Program-made: the position numbers and the translations under genes
Part shown: positions 1 to 9,240 of the stretch, piece after piece
Layout of the letters: each line of letters begins with the position of its first letter
Position numbering within the stretch: the stretch's first letter is position 1
Notes under the pieces: generated by a model
Database searches by the model: none
Told to the model about the DNA's origin: nothing
The model's input: the letters and a program-made list of their open reading frames with translations, nothing else
NCBI RefSeq assembly: GCF_003344865.1
Contig: NZ_CP031165.1
Span: 248,001-312,000, forward strand
Direction of reading: 5' to 3'
DNA length: 64,000 nucleotides
Source: Euzebya pacifica
GTDB lineage: Bacteria; Actinomycetota; Nitriliruptoria; Euzebyales; Euzebyaceae

Positions 1-133
1 CGATCGTGCGTGGACCTGAATGACCGTCACTTCCGTGTCATTCGTGGGGGCGAAAAGCAGGAATGTGGCAGTCGATCGCGAACCCCCGGCAGGAGCCCCG
101 ACACCGAGGTCGGACCCCGCACGAGGAGCCGTC

Positions 134-1606
134 ATGAAGCGAACGTCGAACCTGCTGCTGATCGTCGCCCTCCTGGGTACCGTCGCCTGGTCTGCTGCCG
201 TGCCCGACTGGTCCGCCGGATCGGCCCACGACATCAAGGCCATCGGCGCGTACCTGATGGCCGACGACGTCTCCGCCGCGGGGTTGGCGGCGCTGGACAC
301 CGCCCTGCCGGGCCAGGCCGTGGCGTGCACCGCTGGGGTGGCCGGCCCGTACGGCTGTGACGACGTCGACCTGCTCGGGCTGGTCCCCCTGGCGGGGCTC
401 GGCGGCGCGCTCGGCAACGACTCGTGGGGCTGGACGTCCGCGGACGGCCAGGAGATCGCGATCATGGGTACCGGACGCAACACCGCGTTCGTCGACGTGA
501 CCGACCCGACCAGCCCGACGGTCATCGCGCAGCTGCCCAACGCCGGCGGCGACCGCGACGAACCCGACGGGGCCCTGTGGCGCGACGTCAAGGTCAACAA
601 CGACCATGCCTACATCGTCAGCGAGCGCGGTGGTGGCCTGCAGATCGTCGACCTGAACGCCCTGGTCGAGCTGCCGGCCGACCCGACCCGCGTCATCGCC
701 GCCGACGCCACCTGGACCGGTGGCACGGGCGCCTTCGCCCTCGACGGGTTCCACAACCTCGTGATCAACGAGGAGACCGACACCGCCTTCCTGGTCGGCG
801 TGGACGCCTTCAACGGCCGGGGCATGTTCATCGTCGACATCGCCGACCCGCTGGCCCCGGCGTTCTCCGGCCGGTTCGACCACGGCCTGACCGTCCACGA
901 TGCCCAGTGCACGATCTACCGCGGCCCCGACACCGACTACAACGGCAGCTACGCCCACGGCGACGCCGACGGTGACCCGTCCAACGGCACCCAGGCCGAG
1001 CTGTGCTTCACCTTCGACGAGGACGAGATCAACATCGTCGACGTCACCGACAACGCCCAGCCGACGATCATCAACACCCTCGACTACGTCAACCGCAACG
1101 GCGCCGGCACCGTCGGCACCGACAACGGGGTCACCGGGTTCTACGCCCACCAGGGATGGCTCAGCCGCAACCACGACTTCCTCATCTGGGGCGACGAGCT
1201 GGACGAGCTGAACACCCGGGTCGGCGCCCTCACCGGCGGCACGACCACCTACTGGGTCGAGCTGGCCGACCTCGACGCCAAGGACGCCGACGGGTCCTTC
1301 GACGGCGCGGCCGTGACGGCCTTCGCGCACGACACGCTGGCCACCGACCACAACCTCTACGTCGTCGACGACCTGATCTTCCAGGCCAACTACACCGCGG
1401 GACTGCGGGTGCTGCGCTACACCGAGGACGGGCTGCGCAACGGCGAGCTGGAGGAGGTCGGCTACTTCGACGTCGACCCGGGCGTCGACGCACCCGGCTT
1501 CAGCGGCGCATGGAACGTCTACCCGTTCTTCGACTCCGGGACCATCGTGGTCTCGACCCTCGACGAGGGCCTGTTCGTCCTCGACTTCACCGGCGACGAC
1601 GGCTGA
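134..1606 (+). CDS. Secreted choice-of-anchor B / LVIVD-repeat protein
   Basis: A 490-residue exported protein. The ATG at 134 is chosen over an upstream in-frame ATG at 20 because it has a purine-rich ribosome site (ACGAGGAG, 121-128) and begins with MKRTSNLLL, a positively charged and hydrophobic signal peptide. The mature part has repeated beta-propeller-like blades with the pattern 'x-FVDVTDPTSPTVIAQLP', 'LQIVDLNAL' and 'INIVDVTDNAQP', typical of LVIVD repeats in the choice-of-anchor B family. It also has conserved DVKV and HD patches. The family is extracellular and its substrate is unknown. It precedes a CWB2 surface protein in the same direction, with a 98-bp gap containing a palindrome, so the two may be separate units. 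The family call is good; the function is not known. Confidence 0.8.
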   Translation: MKRTSNLLLIVALLGTVAWSAAVPDWSAGSAHDIKAIGAYLMADDVSAAGLAALDTALPGQAVACTAGVAGPYGCDDVDLLGLVPLAGLGGALGNDSWGWTSADGQEIAIMGTGRNTAFVDVTDPTSPTVIAQLPNAGGDRDEPDGALWRDVKVNNDHAYIVSERGGGLQIVDLNALVELPADPTRVIAADATWTGGTGAFALDGFHNLVINEETDTAFLVGVDAFNGRGMFIVDIADPLAPAFSGRFDHGLTVHDAQCTIYRGPDTDYNGSYAHGDADGDPSNGTQAELCFTFDEDEINIVDVTDNAQPTIINTLDYVNRNGAGTVGTDNGVTGFYAHQGWLSRNHDFLIWGDELDELNTRVGALTGGTTTYWVELADLDAKDADGSFDGAAVTAFAHDTLATDHNLYVVDDLIFQANYTAGLRVLRYTEDGLRNGELEEVGYFDVDPGVDAPGFSGAWNVYPFFDSGTIVVSTLDEGLFVLDFTGDDG

Positions 1607-1644
1607 CCGGCCACGCTCGGTTTCTGCCTCCTGCGTGACGGTGC

Positions 1645-1660
1645 GTGACTGATCGGTCAC
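1645..1660. promoter_or_regulatory. Near-perfect 16-bp palindrome between two secreted-protein genes
   Basis: GTGACTGATCGGTCAC has 5-bp arms (GTGAC/GTCAC) around a GATC core, with one mismatched pair. It lies 39 bp after the stop of the choice-of-anchor B gene and 45 bp before the CWB2 gene start. It could be an operator or a weak terminator; no T-tract follows. Confidence 0.3.
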
Positions 1661-1704
1661 TCGGTTCTTGAGGTTCTGGTTTCCCGGGCGGCACCCTGCC
1701 CGAC

Positions 1705-4380
1705 ATGAGCCGCGCTCCCGTCCTCCTCCTGACCCTCGTCCTGGCCGTCCCGTTGCTCGGGGGCGCGCCACCTGCCGACGCGCAGGCCGGGCCGCGCGAC
1801 TGCGTCACCGTCGAGGCGCCGGACGGCAACGAACCGCCCTGCAACCCCCACCTGGCCCAGCCCATCTGGTCGGCCTCGCACCGGGGTCCCTACGCGCAGG
1901 CGTCCTCGCCGCTGCCCGGCCCGGCCGGACCGGCCGAGGAGGTCGACGTCTTCCACGACTTCCTCTTCGACGCGCCGATCCAGATCCAGTTCTCCACGCC
2001 ATACGCCGACGGCCGTCGCGTGGCCTGGGGGTCCACGGTCGGCTTCGACGGCTCGATCTTCAAGTTCGACCCCGAGACCAACAGCTTCATCGACCGGTTC
2101 AGCCCGACCCTCGAGGGTGGTGAAGCACCCGGCCCCGGCTCCATCAGCGGCGCCTACAACCTGATCGACGCCGACGACCACCTGATCGTCGGTCGCGAGG
2201 GTGCCGTGGAGGTCTACGGCGACGCGATCCCCGGTGACCGCATGTCCCCGGTGGCCCGGCTGCACCAGTTCGCGCTGCCCACCGAGGCGCTGTGCCGCGA
2301 CACCGACAAGCTGGTCGGCATCACCATGGCCGCCGACGGGCGCATCGCCTTCGCCACCGAGCTCGGGGTCGTCGGCGTCGTCCCCCGTCAGCCCGCACGC
2401 ATGAACGCCGACGAGCTGCAGGTCCTGTCCCTCAACGGTGACGCCTGCACAGATCCGGCCGTCGAGGACGACCAGCTGGAGAGCGTCTCCAACTCCATCG
2501 CTGCCGACGAGCAGGGCGGCATCTACGTCGTCACCTCCGCCGCCCAGTACCGCGTCGACGCCCCCGACGGTGCGGCCCCCACCCTCACCTGGCGGGCGGC
2601 GTACCCGACCGACGACGCGGCGGGTGGCACCGGCATCGGCGGTGGTGGTCGCCTGGGAGTGGGGTCAGGGTCGACGCCGTCCCTGATGGGCACCGACGCC
2701 GGCGACGACCGCTTCGTCGCCATCACCGACGGTCGTGACCTGATGCATGTCGTCCTGCTGTGGCGCGACGACATCCCCGCCGGGTGGCAGCCGATCGCCG
2801 AGGGCTACGACCCGCGGATCGCGTGTGAGTTCCCCGTGACCTTCGGCGAGGAGGACGCCGAGTCGTCGCTGTCGGAGCAGTCGCTCCTGGTCCGCGGCAA
2901 CGCCGTGGTCGTGGTCGACAACTACCAGCAGCTCGACCCCGTGCTCGGCCAGTTCCCGCCGCAGTTCGCCCCCTACAGCCAGCTGCTGTCGGGCCTGCCC
3001 GGCAACCAGCCGACCGGGCTGCAGCGCATCGACTGGAACCCCACCACGCGGACCTGTGAGGAGGTGTGGGCCAACCCCGAGATCTCCATCCCCAACGGCA
3101 TCCCGAGCATGTCGGCCGCCACCGGGATGATCTACGGCATCGGGTCGCGCGACGGCGTGTGGACCCTCGAGGGCATCGACTTCGAGACCGGCGAAGCGGT
3201 CCTGACCGTCCCCACCACGGGCTTTCCGTCCAACAACTCCTTCTACGCGGCCACCCAGGTCGGCCCCGACGGGTCGGTGTGGACCGGCAACTTCGGCGGC
3301 ATCACCCGGTTCGAGCAGTGCGACCCGATCACCCAGACGACCTGCGGCCGTCGGCTCGACCCGTTCGAGGCCGGCCTCGGCCCGTTCCCCACCGATCCCG
3401 GCGGGGATGTCGTGGGCAGCCCGTCGGCGGAGCCTCAGCCCGACAACCGTCCGGCGCCGACCATCGGCCGCGTCGGTGGGGCCGACCGGGTCGCCACCGC
3501 CGTCGCCCTCTCATCCCGTCGGGCCAGCGCCGACACCGTGGTCCTGGCCACCGGGTCGGCCTACCCCGACGCGCTCACCGGCTCGCCCCTGGCGGCCACC
3601 CTGGACGCCCCGCTCCTGCTGACCACCGCACCCCGGCTGGAGCCCAACGTGGCCGCGGAGATCACGCGGCTGGGCGCCGACCGGGTCATCTTGCTGGGCG
3701 GCACATCGGCCGTCCCTGCCGGCGTCGAGCAGGACCTGATTTCGCTGGGCCTGGCCGTCGACCGCCTGGCGGGAGAGGATCGTTTCGCCACCGCCGGGCT
3801 GGTCGCCGACACCATCGGCATCGGCGACGTCGTTGTGCTGGCCGAAGGCGCCAACAACGACCCCGCACGCGGCTGGCCGGACGCCGTCACCGGCTCGGGC
3901 CTGGCTGCCGGACTGGGTGTGCCGATCCTGCTGACCACCGTCGACGTGATGCCCTTCCCCACTGCCGAACGCCTGCTGGACGTCGAGGAGGTGCTGCTCG
4001 TCGGCGGCGAGGCGGCCGTGTCGGAGACGATCGCCGCCGAGGCGACGCATGGCACGTCCTCGGTGATCCGGCTTGCCGGTCCCGACCGCTACGCCACCAG
4101 CCACGACGTGGCGTTGGAGGCACAGCGACGCGGCGTCGACCCGTCCGTGGCCTACGTGGCGACCGGACGGGACTGGCCCGACGGGCTGGCGGCCGCGGCC
4201 GCCGCCGGAGGGGTCGGCGGCATGTTGCTGCTGGTCGATGGCATCGACCTCGACGCCTCGTCGTGGACCGCCAACCTGATCGCCCAGCAGGATCGCGTCA
4301 TCGGCCACCTGCTCGTCGTCGGTGGCACCGCCGCCGTCACGCCCGACACCGTCGCGCGCCTGGAGGCGCTCGTCCGCTGA
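1705..4380 (+). CDS. Secreted protein with N-terminal propeller-like region and three CWB2 repeats
   Basis: An 891-residue exported protein starting MSRAPVLLLTLVLAVPLLGG, a classical signal peptide. Residues of about 60-560 form an extracellular domain with repeated 'GPDGSVWTGNF' and 'ADGRIAFATE' strands, suggestive of a beta-propeller (inference). From about residue 590 to the end there are three cell-wall-binding repeat 2 modules, recognisable by 'R(V/L)(G/A)G.DR.ATA', 'VVLATGSAYPDAL(T/A)' and 'VILLGGTSAVP'. CWB2 modules anchor proteins non-covalently to anionic cell wall polymers in Gram-positive bacteria. The protein is therefore probably a wall-associated sensor, enzyme or adhesin. The ligand of the N-terminal region cannot be told from sequence. 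A hairpin follows the stop at 4432-4463. Confidence 0.85.
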   Translation: MSRAPVLLLTLVLAVPLLGGAPPADAQAGPRDCVTVEAPDGNEPPCNPHLAQPIWSASHRGPYAQASSPLPGPAGPAEEVDVFHDFLFDAPIQIQFSTPYADGRRVAWGSTVGFDGSIFKFDPETNSFIDRFSPTLEGGEAPGPGSISGAYNLIDADDHLIVGREGAVEVYGDAIPGDRMSPVARLHQFALPTEALCRDTDKLVGITMAADGRIAFATELGVVGVVPRQPARMNADELQVLSLNGDACTDPAVEDDQLESVSNSIAADEQGGIYVVTSAAQYRVDAPDGAAPTLTWRAAYPTDDAAGGTGIGGGGRLGVGSGSTPSLMGTDAGDDRFVAITDGRDLMHVVLLWRDDIPAGWQPIAEGYDPRIACEFPVTFGEEDAESSLSEQSLLVRGNAVVVVDNYQQLDPVLGQFPPQFAPYSQLLSGLPGNQPTGLQRIDWNPTTRTCEEVWANPEISIPNGIPSMSAATGMIYGIGSRDGVWTLEGIDFETGEAVLTVPTTGFPSNNSFYAATQVGPDGSVWTGNFGGITRFEQCDPITQTTCGRRLDPFEAGLGPFPTDPGGDVVGSPSAEPQPDNRPAPTIGRVGGADRVATAVALSSRRASADTVVLATGSAYPDALTGSPLAATLDAPLLLTTAPRLEPNVAAEITRLGADRVILLGGTSAVPAGVEQDLISLGLAVDRLAGEDRFATAGLVADTIGIGDVVVLAEGANNDPARGWPDAVTGSGLAAGLGVPILLTTVDVMPFPTAERLLDVEEVLLVGGEAAVSETIAAEATHGTSSVIRLAGPDRYATSHDVALEAQRRGVDPSVAYVATGRDWPDGLAAAAAAGGVGGMLLLVDGIDLDASSWTANLIAQQDRVIGHLLVVGGTAAVTPDTVARLEALVR

Positions 4381-4431
4381 GCCGCGGAGGTCAGGACGCC
4401 CGTCCATGACCGGACCGTTGCTGTCGCAGCA

Positions 4432-4463
4432 GACGGCCGCCCCGGTGGAGCCGGGCGGCCGTC
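4432..4463 (+). terminator. GC-rich hairpin after the CWB2 gene
   Basis: The left arm gacggccgccc and right arm gggcggccgtc pair around a loop of about 10 bases. The hairpin begins 52 bp after the stop. It lacks a U-tract, as is common in high-GC actinobacteria. It lies between the CWB2 gene and the convergent carboxypeptidase gene and could serve both. Confidence 0.6.
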
Positions 4464-4588
4464 CCCCTCATCGCGTGTCGCGGGAGGCGCAATGGCAGAG
4501 CCTCCCGCTCCTTGTACTGGAGCCATGGGGACGCTACACGGTGGACACCGTCTCGTGAACCCGGTTCACAAAGGTTGTTCGATCCGTG

Positions 4589-6159
4589 CTACCCCGGGCT
4601 CGTGATCCCGTACAGCTCGGCGACGTCGGCGGTGAAGGCCGAGCGGCTGTGGCCCAGCGTGTAGAACATGTGGCCGCCGTCGTAGGCACGCAGGCGAACG
4701 CGGCCGGCGGCGGTCGGGTCCAGGCGCATCTGGTTGACCAGCCGCTGCGAGGTGTGCAGCGCCGTCACCAGGTCGTGGCGGCCGTGGACGACCAGGACCT
4801 GCAGGTGCGGGTTGACGGCAAGGCCATAGCGGAGGTCGTCGGTGGCACCGCCGGGGCTCTCCAGCGCGTGGGCGTCCTCGTCGGCCCGCCATGCCTTGTT
4901 CACCGCCATGCTGAGCAGGTGGTACTGCCGCTCGGTGGCCACGCCGATCTCGCCACGGATCACCTGGTTGGCGCCCATCGTGAAGGCCGCGGTCATGCCG
5001 TGGAGGGTGTGCTCGGCGCCGCCGAAGGGTTCGCGGTCCGGGAAGGGGTCGACGACGGTCTGGGTGGCGTCGTAGAGGCCGAGGACCTGCTGCTCGTCGC
5101 GCAGCAGCTCACGGACGAACCGGTCGATCGGGATGCGGCCGTGCAGCCGCTCGACCAGCGCCGGGTCGAGTCCGGTCAGGTCGGCCAGACGGGACAGGAC
5201 CGCCGCTCGTCGTTCGGGGGCCATCGCCGCGCCCTGGGCGAGGAACGTCACGTAGTCGGTGGCGGCGAAGCTCGTGGCGGCGGCCATGACCTCCTCCACC
5301 CCGGCGGCGTCGTCGACCCCGCGGATCCTCCCGTGGTGCAGGGCTGCGGCCGCCATCGTCGGGACCACGTCGACGAACCCCTCCACGGAGTAGTCGGTCA
5401 TCGTCAGCGGCGCGAGCTCCATGGCGGGGGAGATCAGCACCACGCCGGACAGGCCCACGCCTTCGTCGACGGGGAGGGAGCGGGCCAGGCGGCCGATCCG
5501 GTAGCCGCCGTAGCTCTCGCCGGCCAGCCACACGGGTGAGGCCCAGCGGCCGTTGGCCGACAGCCAGCGGGAGGTGAACTCGCGCAGGGCGGCCAGGTCG
5601 CTGGCGAAGCTGTAGTAGCCCGGGTCGTCGGCCTTGGCGTCCTTGCCGTTCTCCTTGCCGTCCTTGGCGGGGACCGGGCGGGAGAAGCCGGTGCCGACGG
5701 GATCGACGAACACCAGGTCGGTCCACGGCAGCCAAGAGGCGTCGTTGTCGGTCAGGCGGACGGGCATGGCGGGCAGCGAGCCGTCGTCGGGGACGACGAT
5801 CCGGCGAGGTCCGATGGCCCGACGTGGAGGAAGGCCGAGGAGGCGCCGGGGCCGCCGTTGAAGACGAACGTGACCGGCCGTTCGCCGGGGTCGGCGCCGT
5901 CGAGGGTGTAGGCGACGGCGAACATCTCCGCGGCGGGCGACTCCTCGCGACGCAGCACCGTCCACCCGGCGGTCGCGGTGACGTCGAGGGACTCGTGGCC
6001 GTCGGGTGCCCATGTCATCGCCGCGCTGGCCCCAGCAGGCGGCCGGTGCTCGGGCGTCACCGTGTCTGCGCTCGGCGTGTCTGCGGCGGTGTCTGCGGCG
6101 GGGGCGGCGTGGGTGGGCGCGTCGGTGGGCTTGTCGGGGGAGCGGTCGTCGGTCGGCAT
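4589..6159 (-). pseudogene. Peptidase S10-family serine carboxypeptidase, frameshifted
   Basis: The N-terminal part starts at ATG 6157-6159 (MPTDDRSPDKP) and reads to the oxyanion-region motif 'FVFNGGPGASSAFLHVG' near 5823. The rest lies in another frame from 'IGPRRIVVPDDGSLPAMP' to the stop at 4589. Adding one C to the run at 5818-5820 of the + strand restores 'HVGAIGPRRIVV', the expected family sequence. The triad is present: Ser in GESYGGYR, Asp in VHGRHDLV and His in DGGHMFY. The enzyme would remove C-terminal residues from peptides; no clear signal peptide is visible. The protein would be about 520 residues, typical for the family. The break could be a genuine mutation or a sequencing error in a homopolymer; everything else looks intact, which favours a recent or artefactual event. 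Confidence 0.8.
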
Positions 6160-6289
6160 GCGCGTCAGCCTATTCGCGTGCCCACGGCTCGGGCGGCCGC
6201 GTCCCCGTGGCCGGGCGGGCGTGTGCGATCGGCGGCCTGGAGGGTGGTCGATGTCACCCGGGTCCAGCCGGCGTGCGCGTTCCACAGCC

Positions 6290-6484
6290 CGAGCGGTCGG
6301 GGATCGCACACGTTGGAGGAGGGTGGGCGCGTTGGACGGCTGTAGCGGTCGGGGATCGCACACGCCGGGGGAGGGGGTGGGTGCGTTGGCCGGCTGGAGC
6401 GGTCGGGGATCGCACAGGCCGGTGGAGGGGGTGGGTGCGTTGGGCGGCTCGGGAGGTCGTGGACCGCACACGCCGGGGGAGGGG
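6290..6484. repeat. Four imperfect tandem repeats of 52-54 bp
   Basis: Units begin with agcggtcggggatcgcacac near 6292, 6344 and 6398, with a diverged fourth unit near 6452. Spacings are 52, 54 and 54 bp. Each unit continues with a G-rich stretch (gggggaggggg-like). An inverted copy of the core, gtgtgcgatcgg, lies near 6218-6229. The array fills the gap between the PaiB-like gene stop and the carboxypeptidase start, so it would lie in the leader or promoter of the latter. There are no unique spacers, so it is not a CRISPR array. Confidence 0.75.
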
Positions 6485-7129
6485 TCAGGTGTCCTCGGAC
6501 AGTGGGCGGAGGCGTTGGTGGGCGTCCATCCGCTCGGCCAACGCGGGGTTGTGGTGGGGGCCCTCCTGGCGCAGCGCCTCGATGACCCGCTGGACCACCT
6601 CCGGCGGCTTGTCCTGGCTCATCTTGTCCTTGGCCTCGTAGCGCTCGACCCGTAGCGAGAACCCGACCGTCCCCGACACCAGCCGGTCGGCGTAGTCGCT
6701 GTTCTCGGCGTCCCGTCGCAGGCGGAACGGTTCGGGCAGCGGCGCCTCGAAGTAGTCGACCAGCCGTTCGAGCACGTCGAGGTTGGTGTCGGTGTCCAGC
6801 ACCTCCGGGGTGCCGTGGCAGTGCACGGCCACGAAGTTCCACGTCGGGACCGCCGGGCTGGTGCCGTACCAGCTGGGTGACACGTAGCCGTTGGGGCCCT
6901 CGAAGACGACGAGCACCTCGCGGGTCCCCAGCTGGTGCAGCTCCTCGTCGGGCCGTCCGACGTGGCTGAGCAGGACGATGTCCTCGGCCGTCTCGTCCAG
7001 CAGGAACGGGTAGTGCGACGCGACCAGCCCGTCGTCGCCGTGGCTGATCATCGTCGCCCACGGGTTGCGGCGGATGACGCCCTTGACGACGTCGTCATCG
7101 GACAGGACGGTGTCGGGGTTGTGGCGCAT
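6485..7129 (-). CDS. FMN-binding PaiB-family protein
   Basis: A 214-residue protein of the PaiB/FMN-binding split-barrel family, annotated as a negative transcriptional regulator in Bacillus. Family features visible are the N-terminal 'NPWATMISHG', 'ASHYPFLLD', 'LLSHVGRPDEE', 'YVSPSWYG' and 'VPTWNFVAVHCHG', and the C-terminal 'KMSQDKPPEVVQRVIEALR'. These fit the flavin-binding fold of pyridoxamine-phosphate-oxidase-like proteins. It is cytosolic. The stop codon lies right at the edge of the tandem repeat array downstream. It is read in the same direction as the aldo/keto reductase behind it, with only 17 bp between them, so they may be cotranscribed. The regulatory role is by family analogy only. 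Confidence 0.85.
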   Translation of the reverse strand: MRHNPDTVLSDDDVVKGVIRRNPWATMISHGDDGLVASHYPFLLDETAEDIVLLSHVGRPDEELHQLGTREVLVVFEGPNGYVSPSWYGTSPAVPTWNFVAVHCHGTPEVLDTDTNLDVLERLVDYFEAPLPEPFRLRRDAENSDYADRLVSGTVGFSLRVERYEAKDKMSQDKPPEVVQRVIEALRQEGPHHNPALAERMDAHQRLRPLSEDT

Positions 7130-7146
7130 GCCCAGTCTCTACCCGG

Positions 7147-8136
<990 letters not shown>

Positions 8137-8160
8137 GGGCCGGCAGCCTACGAGCCCTCG

Positions 8161-9054
8161 TCAGCCGGGGGCATCCAGCTCGTCGCGCCAGGTGTGGACG
8201 GGGTCGAACCCCACCAGCCGATGTGCCTTGTCGATGGCGTAGAACGTCTCGTGCGGTCCCATCTCGCGTCGCACCTCCACGCCGTCGTAGAACCGATCGA
8301 GGATCTCCTCGGTGGTCGCGGCGACGGAGGTGTCGGCGTTGGCGACGTTGAAGACCTCGTAGCCCAGGCCGTCGGTCTCCAGGCAGCGCTGGACCATCTG
8401 CCCCAGGTCGCGCGCGTCGATGTAGGCGAAGATGTTGCGCCGCCGCAGCGACGGGTCCTCGACGTAGGCGGGGAAGTTCGCGGCGTACTCGTGGGGCTCG
8501 ATGACGTTGTTGATCCGCAGGCCGTAGACGTCGATGCCGGAGCGGGCCTGGAACGACCGGGCGGTGACCTCGTTGGCCACCTTTGACATGGCGTAGCTGT
8601 CCTCGGGGACCGTCGGGTGGTCCTCGTCGACCGGCACGTAGTCCGGCTTGCGCTCGCCCTGCGCGAAGCAGACGCCGTACGTGGTCTCCGACGACGCGAA
8701 GATCACCTTCGGGATGCCGAGCGCCATCGCCGCCTCGAAGACGTTGTAGGTCGACAGGACGTTGATCCGGTACGTCTCGCTGTCCGGTTCGATCAGGATC
8801 GCGGGGATGGCGGCGAAGTGGACGATCGCGTCGTAGGACGGCACGGCGTCGAGGTCGAGCTCGTCGAACCCGGCCGGGGCCTTCAGGGCCGAGACGACCT
8901 GGCCGGCGTCGGTCAGCTCCACCCGCAGGTCGTGCACACCATCGAGGCCCAGCGGAACACGGTCGGCGTTGGTGATGCGGTGCCCCTGCTCGAGGAGGTA
9001 GGGGACCACGTGGCGTCCGGCCTTGCCGCTGCCGCCGGTGAAGAAGATGCGCAT
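8161..9054 (-). CDS. NAD-dependent epimerase/dehydratase (extended SDR)
   Basis: A 297-residue member of the extended short-chain dehydrogenase family. The N-terminal 'FFTGGSGKAGRHVV' is the Rossmann dinucleotide loop. 'IVHFAAIPAIL' and the active-site Ser/Thr region 'IFASSETTYG' follow, and 'SYAMSKVANE' holds the catalytic Tyr-x3-Lys. Such enzymes act on nucleotide sugars or related compounds. Nearby genes (reductase, flavoprotein) give no pathway. The start ATG is followed directly by the beta-strand of the Rossmann fold, so no leader is missing. Confidence 0.9.
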   Translation of the reverse strand: MRIFFTGGSGKAGRHVVPYLLEQGHRITNADRVPLGLDGVHDLRVELTDAGQVVSALKAPAGFDELDLDAVPSYDAIVHFAAIPAILIEPDSETYRINVLSTYNVFEAAMALGIPKVIFASSETTYGVCFAQGERKPDYVPVDEDHPTVPEDSYAMSKVANEVTARSFQARSGIDVYGLRINNVIEPHEYAANFPAYVEDPSLRRRNIFAYIDARDLGQMVQRCLETDGLGYEVFNVANADTSVAATTEEILDRFYDGVEVRREMGPHETFYAIDKAHRLVGFDPVHTWRDELDAPG

Positions 9055-9216
9055 GCCCCCGGTCTACCCCATGGCGGATGGACGCGAACGGGCCGCTACC
9101 CGCCGTCGGATCCTCTCAGCCGATCAGCTGAGCGACGTCCTGGCGCCGCGACGAGCGCCAGCTGGTCGCCGCGGCGGGCCTTGGTTGACCCCCGGCACGC
9201 CCGGGCAGCCCAACGG

Positions 9217-9234
9217 CCCCGCCGGTCGGCGGGG
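9217..9234 (-). terminator. Hairpin after the HNH endonuclease gene
   Basis: CCCCGCC and GGCGGGG form a perfect 7-bp stem with a GGTC loop, 7 bp past the stop of the leftward DUF222/HNH gene. The position and symmetry fit a factor-independent terminator without a T-tract. Confidence 0.5.
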
Positions 9235-9240
9235 TGCGGG

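Noticed and set aside
38-1771. 577-residue minus-strand open frame opposite the choice-of-anchor B gene
   Set aside because: It is low-complexity (Val-Asp-Gly-rich), has no recognisable domain and no separate ribosome site, and the opposing gene has clear LVIVD repeats.
6290-6484. CRISPR array
   Set aside because: The repeats are directly adjoining, 52-54 bp apart, with no unique spacers and no cas genes.
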